Of a DNA stretch of 53,438 bases, positions 34,880 through 43,747 are shown piece after piece. Source of the DNA: an uncultured Verrucomicrobiota bacterium. GTDB taxonomy: Bacteria > Verrucomicrobiota > Verrucomicrobiia > Limisphaerales > UBA9464. The notes under the pieces are model-generated. The model saw nothing but the letters and a program-made list of their open reading frames with translations, did no database searches and was not told the DNA's origin. Position numbers and translations under genes: made by a program. Every line of letters begins with the position of its first letter. Position 1 is the first letter of the stretch. The stretch spans positions 1-53,438 of the forward strand of contig CAILNN010000137.1 in assembly GCA_903835555.1 (NCBI GenBank). The letters run 5' to 3'.

Positions 34880-34925
34880 GCCGATCGCCCTTTTCAGGAG
34901 TTACCTTTCGATTTGGGCGATCGGC
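34880..34925. other. 11-bp inverted repeat between bS22-like and TPR genes
   Basis: GCCGATCGCCC (34880-34890) pairs perfectly with GGGCGATCGGC (34915-34925) across a 24-base loop. Each arm contains the palindrome CGATCG. No T run follows, so it is a weak terminator candidate. It could instead regulate the TPR gene starting 21 bp later. Confidence 0.5.
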
Positions 34926-34946
34926 CTCCCTGTGTCACCTTTCCGG

Positions 34947-36674
34947 ATGCGCACCAGTCGTTATTGTTGGTCGGCGTGTCTAGGCGCTTTCCTTGTTTGG
35001 GTGGCCGGTTGCGCCCATCCCCGTCCCACCCACACCGATTCCAATCCAACGGCGGTTCCCCCGTCCCGTCCGGTGAGCTTGGGCCTGTCTAGCGACAACG
35101 TCACCTACAAAACGTCGCCGAGCACGGCTGCCTCTGATGCCGATACGGAACGTCGGGCACACGCCTTGGCCTCGTTTGCTGCCGGTTTGGTCGCTCAAGA
35201 GAAAGACTCCCAGGAAGAGTCCCTCCGTTATTTCGCCCAGTCGGTTGCCGCCGACCCTTCCAATGAAGCCTTGGCTATCGACTTGGCCCGGCGCTATTGG
35301 GTCCTCCTCCAGACCAATCGCGCCATCGATGTCGTTCGTCGCAGTGCGGCACTGCCAGACGCTTCTTCCGAGGTCAAATCCTTCCTCGGGACCCTCTATT
35401 TTCAAGCCCGTCGCTTTCCCGACGCAATGGCCGCCTTTGGTGCTGCCGTGGATAAGGACCCGCAGAATCTCGGAGCTTATCAGGCGCTAATACCGCTTCT
35501 GATCCGGGAAAAGCGAGGTGCTGATGCCCGCCGGTTACTCGAGCGAGCCGGAAACCAATCGGTCAATGACCCGGCTTACTGGATCGATATCGGCAGTTTA
35601 TATGCCTTGTTTGACGAGACCGACGCCAAAGTCAAGGCGGCAACCCGGGATCGCGGTCTTGCCTGCCTCCATCGGGCGGAAGCATTAAAACCGACCGATC
35701 CGATGCTCCTCCAACGCTTGGGGGAACGGTATCAAGCCTTGAATGAACCGGTTCGGGCAGAAGCGATTTTTCGGGAACTTCGCAGCCACTACCCGAATAG
35801 CCCCGCTCCCACTGCAAAATTGGCAGAAATCTACCTGCGCGAGGGGAAAATCAAGGAGGCCAAGGAACAGTTGGAAGCCTTGAGACGCAATAACCCCGCC
35901 GACGCGGTCCCCTATTACTATCTGGGGTTGGTCGCCATGGAAGAGCGGGAGTTCTCGGTGGCGGTTGGTCATTTTGATCGCGCGGTGTTCTTAAAGCCGG
36001 AATTTGAGGGGGCCTACTCGGAACTCGCTGCCGCTCAATTAAGTCAGCGTCAGGAAGCTCTCGCACTTTCTACTTTGGAAACGGCCCGGAAAAAATTTGG
36101 TGATTCCTACCGGGGGGAGTTTTTGTCGGCGATGGCCTGTGCCCGTCTCAAACGATTCCCGGAAGCGTTGAGTCACTTCGAAACAGCCGAAACCGCCGGA
36201 AAAAAGCGTCAACCCGAGGCCTTGGACCACCGTTTTTACTACCAATGGGGAGCCGTACTGGAAGAGGCGGGCCATCATGAGGAATCCGAGCGCCGCATCC
36301 GGCAATCACTGTCGATCAAGCCTGACTTTGACGAGGCCCTGAATCACTTGGCTTATACTTGGGTCGAGCAGGGCATCCATCTACAGGAGGCCCGCAAGAT
36401 GATCGAACAGGCCTTGCACACCGACCCGGAAAATCCTGCTTATCTCGATAGTCTCGCCTGGGTGCTTTTCCGATTGGGCAAGCCTCAAGAGGCTCTACCC
36501 CAGATTGAGAAAGCCTCCAAGCTCATGCCCGAACTCGACCCTACCGTGGAGGATCACCTGGGCGATATTCTCAACGCGGTCGGACGAACCGCCGAAGCCA
36601 AAGCGGCCTGGGAACGCTCGGTCAAAATCGAGAAGAACGAGAAGATTCAAAAGAAGATCGACTCGGTGAAATAG
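34947..36674 (+). CDS. TPR-repeat lipoprotein
   Basis: 575 residues from the ATG at 34947 (a GTG five codons earlier is possible). The signal ends in a lipobox (FLVWVAGC), so it should be anchored in the outer membrane or periplasmic leaflet. From about residue 60 to the end run about ten or more tetratricopeptide units (for example SLRYFAQSVAADPSNEALAI, DAMAAFGAAVDKDPQNLGAY, AVGHFDRAVFLKPEFEGAY, ARKMIEQALHTDPENPAYLDSLAWVLF). TPR lipoproteins act as assembly scaffolds; the partner here is unknown. It follows the bS22-like gene by 79 bp. The C-terminal end is Lys-rich. Confidence 0.85.
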   Translation: MRTSRYCWSACLGAFLVWVAGCAHPRPTHTDSNPTAVPPSRPVSLGLSSDNVTYKTSPSTAASDADTERRAHALASFAAGLVAQEKDSQEESLRYFAQSVAADPSNEALAIDLARRYWVLLQTNRAIDVVRRSAALPDASSEVKSFLGTLYFQARRFPDAMAAFGAAVDKDPQNLGAYQALIPLLIREKRGADARRLLERAGNQSVNDPAYWIDIGSLYALFDETDAKVKAATRDRGLACLHRAEALKPTDPMLLQRLGERYQALNEPVRAEAIFRELRSHYPNSPAPTAKLAEIYLREGKIKEAKEQLEALRRNNPADAVPYYYLGLVAMEEREFSVAVGHFDRAVFLKPEFEGAYSELAAAQLSQRQEALALSTLETARKKFGDSYRGEFLSAMACARLKRFPEALSHFETAETAGKKRQPEALDHRFYYQWGAVLEEAGHHEESERRIRQSLSIKPDFDEALNHLAYTWVEQGIHLQEARKMIEQALHTDPENPAYLDSLAWVLFRLGKPQEALPQIEKASKLMPELDPTVEDHLGDILNAVGRTAEAKAAWERSVKIEKNEKIQKKIDSVK

Positions 36675-36753
36675 CTGATGGCGGCAATTTTGGATTTTGG
36701 TCCCAACCCGACCCCCAAATTTCCCCCCGAAATAGCGCAATCAAATGTCCGCC

Positions 36754-36778
36754 AGGTCGTGGACTGCGCCAGCCCTCT
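36754..36778. repeat. Palindromic repeat, family E, truncated copy
   Basis: The 25 bases are identical to 46936-46960 except for one (core GGACTGCGCCAGCCCTCT). Here the second stem arm (GGCGC) seen at 46961-46965 is missing. Confidence 0.5.
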
Positions 36779-36790
36779 TCATTTCTACTC

Positions 36791-36888
36791 CAACCCCTAA
36801 TGGATTGTGAAACAAAGCCCAGGGTTGGCCCGTCTGCGGGCCTACCCTGGGTAATGGTGTGGAGGTTTTTTCAACCCCAACGGGGTTG
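36791..36888. repeat. 98-bp triple-hairpin repeat, copy 1
   Basis: The centre 36812-36851 is identical over 40 bases to 52265-52304 and forms a CCCAGGGT/ACCCTGGG stem with an inner GGCCCG/CGGGCC stem. It is flanked by CAACCCC (36791, right arm degenerate) and by CAACCCC-AAC-GGGGTTG (36872-36888). Both copies are 98 bp long. It lies between convergent genes. The rest of 36675-36942 holds no gene. Confidence 0.8.
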
Positions 36889-36942
36889 CGCTCTAGCCCA
36901 GCGGGGAAGCAGCGTCTCGCCGCTTCTACCATTCCCAATCCA

Positions 36943-39900
36943 TCACGACTTCGGCGGATTAACCTCCCTTACCGCCGTCCCATGTGTCTCACTCAGAACC
37001 AGAATGGCAATCCGCTCGATATTTCCAATATCCTGTGATCCCAACGCTTGGATATTCGCCCCGTTTCCACCCTGTCCACCTCCCCCACTGTTAAGACTGG
37101 AGTAGTCAAACTTCCCGCGCAGATCCGTGTATCCGTCTTTCATGAAGCGAACCTCGCCGGATTTCAAGCGGGCATACGCTTTGACGTAGGCCTTGCAAAC
37201 CGGTTTGCCGTTGATTTGATCGCGGACCTCCAGGTGTCCAAATGTCTCAGCGATCTGTATCTTGAAGGTGTTCGCATGATAGGCTTGAACCTGCCGCTGA
37301 CCTCCTCCCAGGATTTCAATCAGGACATTTGCCTGAGTGAATTGGCCGGGCAATGGCAACTCCAAGCTATCCTGTTGCTCGGGCAGTGCCTGCCGTTGTT
37401 CCAAGCTCGGTCGAATAATGCTAAAACGTCCCGTGTCGCCGCTCACAAATGGGCTGCTGCTAAACAGCAGTTCCGGGTCCATCAAGTAGTAATGGATGGT
37501 CACCTCATGCAGGTTTTTCCAATTCAACCGCAGCTTCCGGTCTTCCACTTGGAAGGAAAAGCTCGGAGCCACCGACGCCAATTCCGCCTGCCGCCGATCC
37601 CGGTCGCTCTCTTCGCCGCTCCGGGAGACTTTCTTTCCTTCAATTTCGTCCAGTTGTGCTAGGACTTCAGCGAAACGCCCGCGCCAGCGATCGACCGGAT
37701 AGTCGGCGTATTGGACCGCCAGTCCGCGAGCATCCGCCAACTGTTCCTCGTAAAAATCGACATAGCATCGGAGGTAATCGTACTGAAGCCGTGTGGTCAA
37801 ACGGTCAGCCGGTAACTTGTGGAATCGCCCCAGCGCCTCTTCAATTCGGTCCTGAACCAACAGGTAGTAGACGACGTCAAGCGATTCCGAAGGGGATAGC
37901 GATGGCTTAAATGCAACAGTCTCAAGGAACGATTGATATTGTTTGAGTAACCCTTGGTTGGCGATGCGTCGCTCGGCACCCAGGCGATGAATACGCTGGT
38001 TGACGATCGGCGCAAACTCGAGGTGCTCAAATTGATGTTGCTCCGTCGCATCATATTGCACCAACGGGCAGGTGAGGGATGGCCCGCAGCTTGCGAGAAA
38101 ATCCGGGTGATGCCGAAGCCAACTACCCACAGCCGCGCGGTCCCTGTGAACGAGGCCATAAGCATAGAGGGTGTCGTTCCAAACATGATGGACCGCCAGA
38201 TAGTCCGTTATTCGGTGAAAAAACGCCGGACTAGTCCGTGCCCTCCAGGCAATTTTCTCCAGCTCGACTTTTTCCAGATTGTGATGGTCCAGATAGGTCA
38301 CCACCTCGTCTTCAGACGCGTTTTGAGAAATGTGCTCCCAGGATGTCGTATCTGGACGGCTGAGCTGCTTCACCACATGAAATGACTGCTGGGACGCACG
38401 GGCAACCGCTCGTCCGCTGGAAGTTAGGCTCACCGAAAAATGCTCGAATAGAGTTGAGTTCGTGGGGACAGTCGGAAAATAAAAATGATAATCCAACTGC
38501 TCGGTTGCATACGGTGCCAGTTGCAGATACCGACTTTGAGTGGCTTTGCTCCCGGACACCGGGAGTGCCCCTTGGGGAATTTGTGTCAGAACGTCGAGCT
38601 TCGCCATTGCCGAGCTTGGATTACTAAAAACGACGCGCGCTCCATAAACCACACCGCTTAAAAATTCGCCCGTTACAAACTTGTCGAACCGTTCATTCCC
38701 TTCCTCCCGATACCGGTCGTCATCCCGGAAGAAATTCTCGCTCACCAGAATGCCGGGGCCGGCACTTTCCGGTGAGGCCTCCGCGACGCGTATCTGCTGA
38801 TGAAACGCGATCAATGGGCTTCCGGCAGTCAGGGTATACGTGATCCCCTCTGTTTTTTGAGTGTGATTGGTCGCGGAAAAAGGCAGGTCCAAAACCGCCA
38901 GTGCCAAGAACATGTCCGAGAAGTTATGGGTCGCCTCGGTAAAGCGGGCCGAAAGAAAGGGCTGCTTTCCATCCCACGCGGCGTAATCAACCCAGAATCC
39001 ATTGACCGGAATGAGGTCCGCTCCCAGGTCTTTGAGCAAAATCTGGTAATAATTGTTTTCCGCCCATTCCTTCGTCGCTCCCAGTTGCCGATAATAGGCG
39101 GCGTCACGCCCGAGCCGACGAAGTCCCTCCGATTCAGCCAATCCGAAGTAGTTGGCCGACTCCCGCAGCACGGAACTATCCGGCGTCGCGGCCTTCATTC
39201 GGAGCATGACCCGACCAGCCGGGGTCGGTTTTTCCTCGTCGGCTGATAACCCCGCCACTCCGAGGTCCAGCCGGGATGCGGATGGCAAAGGCGTGATAGA
39301 ATGCTCTTCAAACCCCCGTCGGATTCCTCCCCGCAAGCTCTTGCCCTCTTCTTGGTTGGCTTCCAACCCCCGCCCGCGCAGGGCCGCCTCAAATCGGCGA
39401 GCCTCCTCTTCCGGTTGCACCGGCAGCAATTCCCAAAGTTCGCGCAATCGGCGTCGGGTCGATTCTTCCTGGCCGGGCAGTCGATGTCCGAGCAGAGCTC
39501 GCTCAGCCGCATTCAAACGCTGATACCGCGATGGCTCCAAATAGGAATCGAGGGGCAACTCCAACAAATAATCATCCAGAAAGGTCTTGTCCTTCTTGTT
39601 CCGCAAATACGGCTGCACCACCCGATGAAAGAACAACGGGTCTTTGCGGCTTAAGAAAAAATTCAATTCGTGGCAGGCAAATTCGCTGTACTTGGCCCGC
39701 TTTTCCTCCTCCTTCAGGGTTGGCCAATTCAAAATCCAGGCAAATTGAGTCAGGTATGGATCGTGGCTCAAGGAGGTGAATAAATTGTGGACGGAAGCCA
39801 GAGAGTCATAAATCTCAAGATCGCTGTTTGGGATATCCAAAATGACCAGTTTTTCACCCGCTTGCAATCGGGTCACTTCCCGTTTCTGGGCAAAGGGCTT

Positions 39901-42900
39901 GCTTGCTTCCAACGGCTTGGCCAGACGAAGATCACGAAAAGCTGTAATCTGTCCCGGTAAATCGGCGGTTGTCCAAACGGCAGCATCCAAATTCTCGGCA
40001 TAGACTTGAAGATGTTGTCGGTCCTTGAGTGCCGATCTTGGAATGTGCACCCGCCCGTCCGCGTCCGGACGTAAGTTGTACAAGAGCGGTGCCGATTCCG
40101 CCAAATAGTCGAGATTGCCATCGAGGGCAGGTTGTCCGGATGCATCCATCGCCATCGAATGAAGGGTCCCAGGCGGAAAACCCGTTGAGCCCTTTGCCAT
40201 CGTGGAAACATTTTGTGCGGGGCGGCTCTCCAACGGACTGGTTTCGGTCTCCCGCCGTTCCCACGGATTCAAAATCAGGCTGGGGCGGGTCAGCAAATTG
40301 CCGGGATATTTAGTGAGATATCGGCGGTCGAAAATATACCGATATTCATCCCCGATCTCGCGTCCACCCGTGTAGTAGCTCGAAGTGGCTTCCAGCGGTT
40401 TGGAACCTGGGGCAAACACTGGAAATTCGCCGATGGTATCACCCATTCCGTGGGTTGGGAGAAAGCGTAACGCCGCAACATGCACCCGGGTGAATGGGTC
40501 CCAGCTCCGAAGCTGAATGGAAACCTCGTTGGTTCCCACCTGGACGGATTCCACTTGGAGCGACGACCTTCCGGTACTGGTCATCGCCCGGTTGGCCGAG
40601 GCCAGCCAGGGTCCAACGCTGTGTCCCGACGAAATTCGCAAGGTGATCTCCTCGCTTTCCTCTCCCTGAAGGCGGAGGGAATAGTCGCCTGGCGGAAGTC
40701 CCGCAATTTCCAAATATCCCCCCTGCTTCTTTAGCTTCGCCGTTGGTACTTCCAAGAAGGCATGGCCTCGCGTTTCAAGCAAAGAAACGGATGAGCTATC
40801 CACTGAACCGAGCCAGGGTACCTGGATCAATTCGCCCGCCAGTGCGTGGATGGAATCAATCGGCTTTCTGCCGGTTAGGTTGAGGTTCCAACTCTGATTT
40901 TGATCATGGGGCAGGCGAGCCCGTACTGTGGTGACGTTTAACAAGGTCCCCAGTAGAATCTTTCCCTGCTCGTCGGTCTGAAGTTCGATCGATTGGGGTT
41001 TGGGAAATCCACTCCTAAGAATGTCGAATGTGATCGGCTGATCTCGAATGGCTTCACCGTTCTTGCCCAGTAATTCAAACCGATAGCCGTCCGCAAAACG
41101 GCTTAGATGCCCACCATAAGTGGCTTCAGTGGAATCGCTTCCATTAATCTCCCATTCCTCGGTGGCCGATAACTCCTGTTGTCCACCCCCCGGACTTAGC
41201 TTGGTCATTTTTCCGGATAAAACCACGCTGATCCGGGACAATCGATCGGCGATTCGGAAGGAATGGGCGAAGACCCGTCCCTCGGTTAGTCCGTTGGCCG
41301 CCACTTCTACCGTGGCGTGAATGCCCTCGTGGGTGGTGGTCGTGATCGTCAATTTGGGCGATTCCAGAAGTCCCGGGGAAACCCGTGATTTGCCGACCAA
41401 GATTGTCGCGCGCACGAGCAAAGTGGCATCGCGACCAGCCAGTAGTTGTTCACGCTCTAGATGAAAATTCGCATCCAGCCCGTAATTTTCTGAATGTTGT
41501 TGAAAGCGGGTCAGGGTGGCGAATGTACCATCGGCGTTGGCGAGGATGATCGGTCGTTCGCTGCTCTTTTCCGCGAAGGGAATGAGAATCAGCCCGGTCT
41601 TCTCGTCGGCTGGCCATTGTCGACCGTCCAGCCAAGCCACGGCATTGGTGACCGGTATCTGCCGTTCATCCAACACCGCCAAAAGGTCGCCAGCCGGGCT
41701 GTCCTGTTGAAACACGCTGAATCCGCCTTTTCGAATCAATGCCCGCGATGACTTGCCGCCTCCAATCAATTCGACCATCCAGGCACCCCGCTTGCCTTTG
41801 ATTTTGGGAAACTTAAATCGCCGCGAAACCCGTCGAAATGGACTTTCGTTGAGTTCGTGGACTTGTTCTTCGTTAGCCACCAATCCGTCGAGGTTCAAAT
41901 CGGTGTCTGGTTGTCGGTTTTGCGCTAGAGCCAGCCCCAGCGTGTTGAGCTCGAAAATCTTGACGATGAGTTTTGGCGAATTCTTAAGGACAACGTCCAG
42001 ACTGACTTCATCTTCGGGAAAGAATAGGGAGGAATTAGCCGGGGAGAATTCGATATCGACTCGGTCGCGCAGCGATTGATAGGCGGAAGGTGTCAGCAAG
42101 GAAGCCCATTTTTCTGGATCGCCTACGCCGCTCGTGATCTTGGCCTCCGCGAAAATCGGTTTGACCCAGCTTTCAGATAACCATTCGGTCCACGGCTGCC
42201 AATCTGCGTCCTCGATGGCAAAATGGAGTAGAAACTCCCGAATGAGCGGTTCTTCTCGCCCAATGGCCGGTAGTCCCAAGGCATAGTCGGCAAAATCGGA
42301 GTTCAGATTAACCAATCGCTGCGGATCAGACGTGCGTTCGAGCCACGCAGGATTGACGTACGACTGCGACCTCGGCAGCTTGAGGTATTCAATAAAGCGG
42401 TCGCGGGAGTAGATTCCCCGGCTGCGATCATCCTGGAGACGTGCGTGGAACACGCACGCTTTCAATGAGTTAAACGATGGCGGCAGAGGACTGACCGCCG
42501 TGTACAATCTCTCCAACCACGCCGCCCGACCGATGCTCTGGGTTCGAACGTCTTCTTCGACCGACGGAGCCAGATGCCGAATGGTGGCTGCAACGAATGC
42601 CGATTGATTTCGCACCGATGGGAGAGCCTTCCCAAGTTCGGTAAGTTGTGCGGGGAGGAGGGCTCGGTGGATGTCCCATTCGCCGAACCCTTTGCTTTCC
42701 CGGCTCCGCAGATCTTCGATGACTCGGTCCAACAATCCATCGACGTCCGGACGCTGCAATTTGCTAAGCAGCGAACGGAGTTGCGGTGGCCGCAGTGCCG
42801 TCTTCTCGCGGACCAATGCCTCAAGCTGGGCTTTTCCCATTCCCTCCAAATCGTCGCTGGCGAATGCAGCCTGGAGATAAATGGACCGATCGATGCGCGC

Positions 42901-43305
42901 CGGGTCCAAAACCGTCGGAAGGTTCGGTTTCTGGTCTTGGACCAACTGGATATGGTCCAAATTGGGTCGAAACTGTTCCCGCAGAAAGTCGATGGTCTTC
43001 TGCGGGTCTGTGTCGAATGCCAGCAACGCTTCCCGGCGTTCAATCACCTTCCGGCGCTCCGACTGTGGGTACCGTTTGGCCCATTGTAGCAAAACCTCAG
43101 CCAGCTTTTCCCGCTGCCGGGTGTTTTGGAAATGGAGCGCCCGAAAGAAGTAGGCCTCTTCCGTGCCCGGGACCAGAAGCGCGAATGTAGCCTCCCGGTC
43201 CTCCGCCAAAGCAAAGGTCTCTATGAAACCAATTTCATTTTGCGCCCCGGTGGCGGAAAAAAGAGAGAAGGTCAGCATTAGCGCCAAGGTAGTTCGACGA
43301 ATCAT
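36943..43305 (-). CDS. Giant secreted protein (2120 residues), unknown function
   Basis: One unbroken frame of 2120 codons from an ATG at 43305, with a signal peptide (LALMLTFSLFSATGAQ). The first about 400 residues are helical, solenoid-like. The middle (about 430-1100) is beta-rich with segments resembling macroglobulin-like or CarboxypepD-type sandwiches (IEFSPANSSLFFPEDEVSLDVVLKN; IAGLPPGDYSLRLQGE). Then comes a long helical part, and a C-terminal domain with RDQINGKPVCKAYVKAYARLKSGEVRFMKDGYTDLRGKFDYSSLN and IERIAILVLSETHGTAVREVNPP. That last block I recognise as typical of very large bacterial surface proteins of unknown role. A CxEQ thioester, as in true alpha-2-macroglobulins, is not present. 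It is monocistronic. Confidence 0.72.
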   Translation of the reverse strand: MIRRTTLALMLTFSLFSATGAQNEIGFIETFALAEDREATFALLVPGTEEAYFFRALHFQNTRQREKLAEVLLQWAKRYPQSERRKVIERREALLAFDTDPQKTIDFLREQFRPNLDHIQLVQDQKPNLPTVLDPARIDRSIYLQAAFASDDLEGMGKAQLEALVREKTALRPPQLRSLLSKLQRPDVDGLLDRVIEDLRSRESKGFGEWDIHRALLPAQLTELGKALPSVRNQSAFVAATIRHLAPSVEEDVRTQSIGRAAWLERLYTAVSPLPPSFNSLKACVFHARLQDDRSRGIYSRDRFIEYLKLPRSQSYVNPAWLERTSDPQRLVNLNSDFADYALGLPAIGREEPLIREFLLHFAIEDADWQPWTEWLSESWVKPIFAEAKITSGVGDPEKWASLLTPSAYQSLRDRVDIEFSPANSSLFFPEDEVSLDVVLKNSPKLIVKIFELNTLGLALAQNRQPDTDLNLDGLVANEEQVHELNESPFRRVSRRFKFPKIKGKRGAWMVELIGGGKSSRALIRKGGFSVFQQDSPAGDLLAVLDERQIPVTNAVAWLDGRQWPADEKTGLILIPFAEKSSERPIILANADGTFATLTRFQQHSENYGLDANFHLEREQLLAGRDATLLVRATILVGKSRVSPGLLESPKLTITTTTHEGIHATVEVAANGLTEGRVFAHSFRIADRLSRISVVLSGKMTKLSPGGGQQELSATEEWEINGSDSTEATYGGHLSRFADGYRFELLGKNGEAIRDQPITFDILRSGFPKPQSIELQTDEQGKILLGTLLNVTTVRARLPHDQNQSWNLNLTGRKPIDSIHALAGELIQVPWLGSVDSSSVSLLETRGHAFLEVPTAKLKKQGGYLEIAGLPPGDYSLRLQGEESEEITLRISSGHSVGPWLASANRAMTSTGRSSLQVESVQVGTNEVSIQLRSWDPFTRVHVAALRFLPTHGMGDTIGEFPVFAPGSKPLEATSSYYTGGREIGDEYRYIFDRRYLTKYPGNLLTRPSLILNPWERRETETSPLESRPAQNVSTMAKGSTGFPPGTLHSMAMDASGQPALDGNLDYLAESAPLLYNLRPDADGRVHIPRSALKDRQHLQVYAENLDAAVWTTADLPGQITAFRDLRLAKPLEASKPFAQKREVTRLQAGEKLVILDIPNSDLEIYDSLASVHNLFTSLSHDPYLTQFAWILNWPTLKEEEKRAKYSEFACHELNFFLSRKDPLFFHRVVQPYLRNKKDKTFLDDYLLELPLDSYLEPSRYQRLNAAERALLGHRLPGQEESTRRRLRELWELLPVQPEEEARRFEAALRGRGLEANQEEGKSLRGGIRRGFEEHSITPLPSASRLDLGVAGLSADEEKPTPAGRVMLRMKAATPDSSVLRESANYFGLAESEGLRRLGRDAAYYRQLGATKEWAENNYYQILLKDLGADLIPVNGFWVDYAAWDGKQPFLSARFTEATHNFSDMFLALAVLDLPFSATNHTQKTEGITYTLTAGSPLIAFHQQIRVAEASPESAGPGILVSENFFRDDDRYREEGNERFDKFVTGEFLSGVVYGARVVFSNPSSAMAKLDVLTQIPQGALPVSGSKATQSRYLQLAPYATEQLDYHFYFPTVPTNSTLFEHFSVSLTSSGRAVARASQQSFHVVKQLSRPDTTSWEHISQNASEDEVVTYLDHHNLEKVELEKIAWRARTSPAFFHRITDYLAVHHVWNDTLYAYGLVHRDRAAVGSWLRHHPDFLASCGPSLTCPLVQYDATEQHQFEHLEFAPIVNQRIHRLGAERRIANQGLLKQYQSFLETVAFKPSLSPSESLDVVYYLLVQDRIEEALGRFHKLPADRLTTRLQYDYLRCYVDFYEEQLADARGLAVQYADYPVDRWRGRFAEVLAQLDEIEGKKVSRSGEESDRDRRQAELASVAPSFSFQVEDRKLRLNWKNLHEVTIHYYLMDPELLFSSSPFVSGDTGRFSIIRPSLEQRQALPEQQDSLELPLPGQFTQANVLIEILGGGQRQVQAYHANTFKIQIAETFGHLEVRDQINGKPVCKAYVKAYARLKSGEVRFMKDGYTDLRGKFDYSSLNSGGGGQGGNGANIQALGSQDIGNIERIAILVLSETHGTAVREVNPPKS

Positions 43306-43747
43306 AGGTTCAAAAGCAACAGATGGGGATCCACCCGTTTATCCATTAACGACCAGCCCGATGCAATCTTAGGCCGTGTTTTCAACGAACCCATTTCCCT
43401 TCCGATCGGTTGCACAGTCCTCTGGAAACTCCAAGGATCGAAAGGCGACTTGCATATTGGTTGCCGCCTATCCCGGAGTTTGCCCACTTTGGGTTATACC
43501 CGGGTTAATCGTTTGAAGGTGGCTTCAATCCAGTCGGTGCTACTCAAGCGCTTCGGAAATAGGTCCCTAAGCATGGGGCCAAACAATCACTTTTTGGGGC
43601 GAAATTACACCCCTTTGGGGTAAAAACCCATCCCACCCCGATGGGCCGCCACGCTTATTCAAATTTTTTGCTTGGTTTTTCCCGGCTTCCTAGTTACTGA
43701 TCGGTTGTTCCCATACACGTAGTTAGCGCAACCGTAGTCTAAAACCT
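43306..43747. other. Divergent promoter region with hairpins
   Basis: This 442-bp gap separates the 2120-residue gene and the 1002-residue gene, so it should hold both promoters. It contains an ACCCC-TTT-GGGGT stem (near 43608-43620) and CCCATC/GATGGG (43627-43645). No protein frame stands out, and I cannot place -10/-35 boxes confidently. Confidence 0.4.

Noticed and set aside
36943..43305. Long open frames on the plus strand opposite the 2120-codon gene (for example near 42574-43089)
   Set aside because: They lack domain motifs and lie entirely inside a well-formed minus-strand coding frame; they are antisense shadows.
36943..43305. True alpha-2-macroglobulin
   Set aside because: No CxEQ thioester motif, and the C-terminal domain differs from the macroglobulin receptor-type domain.
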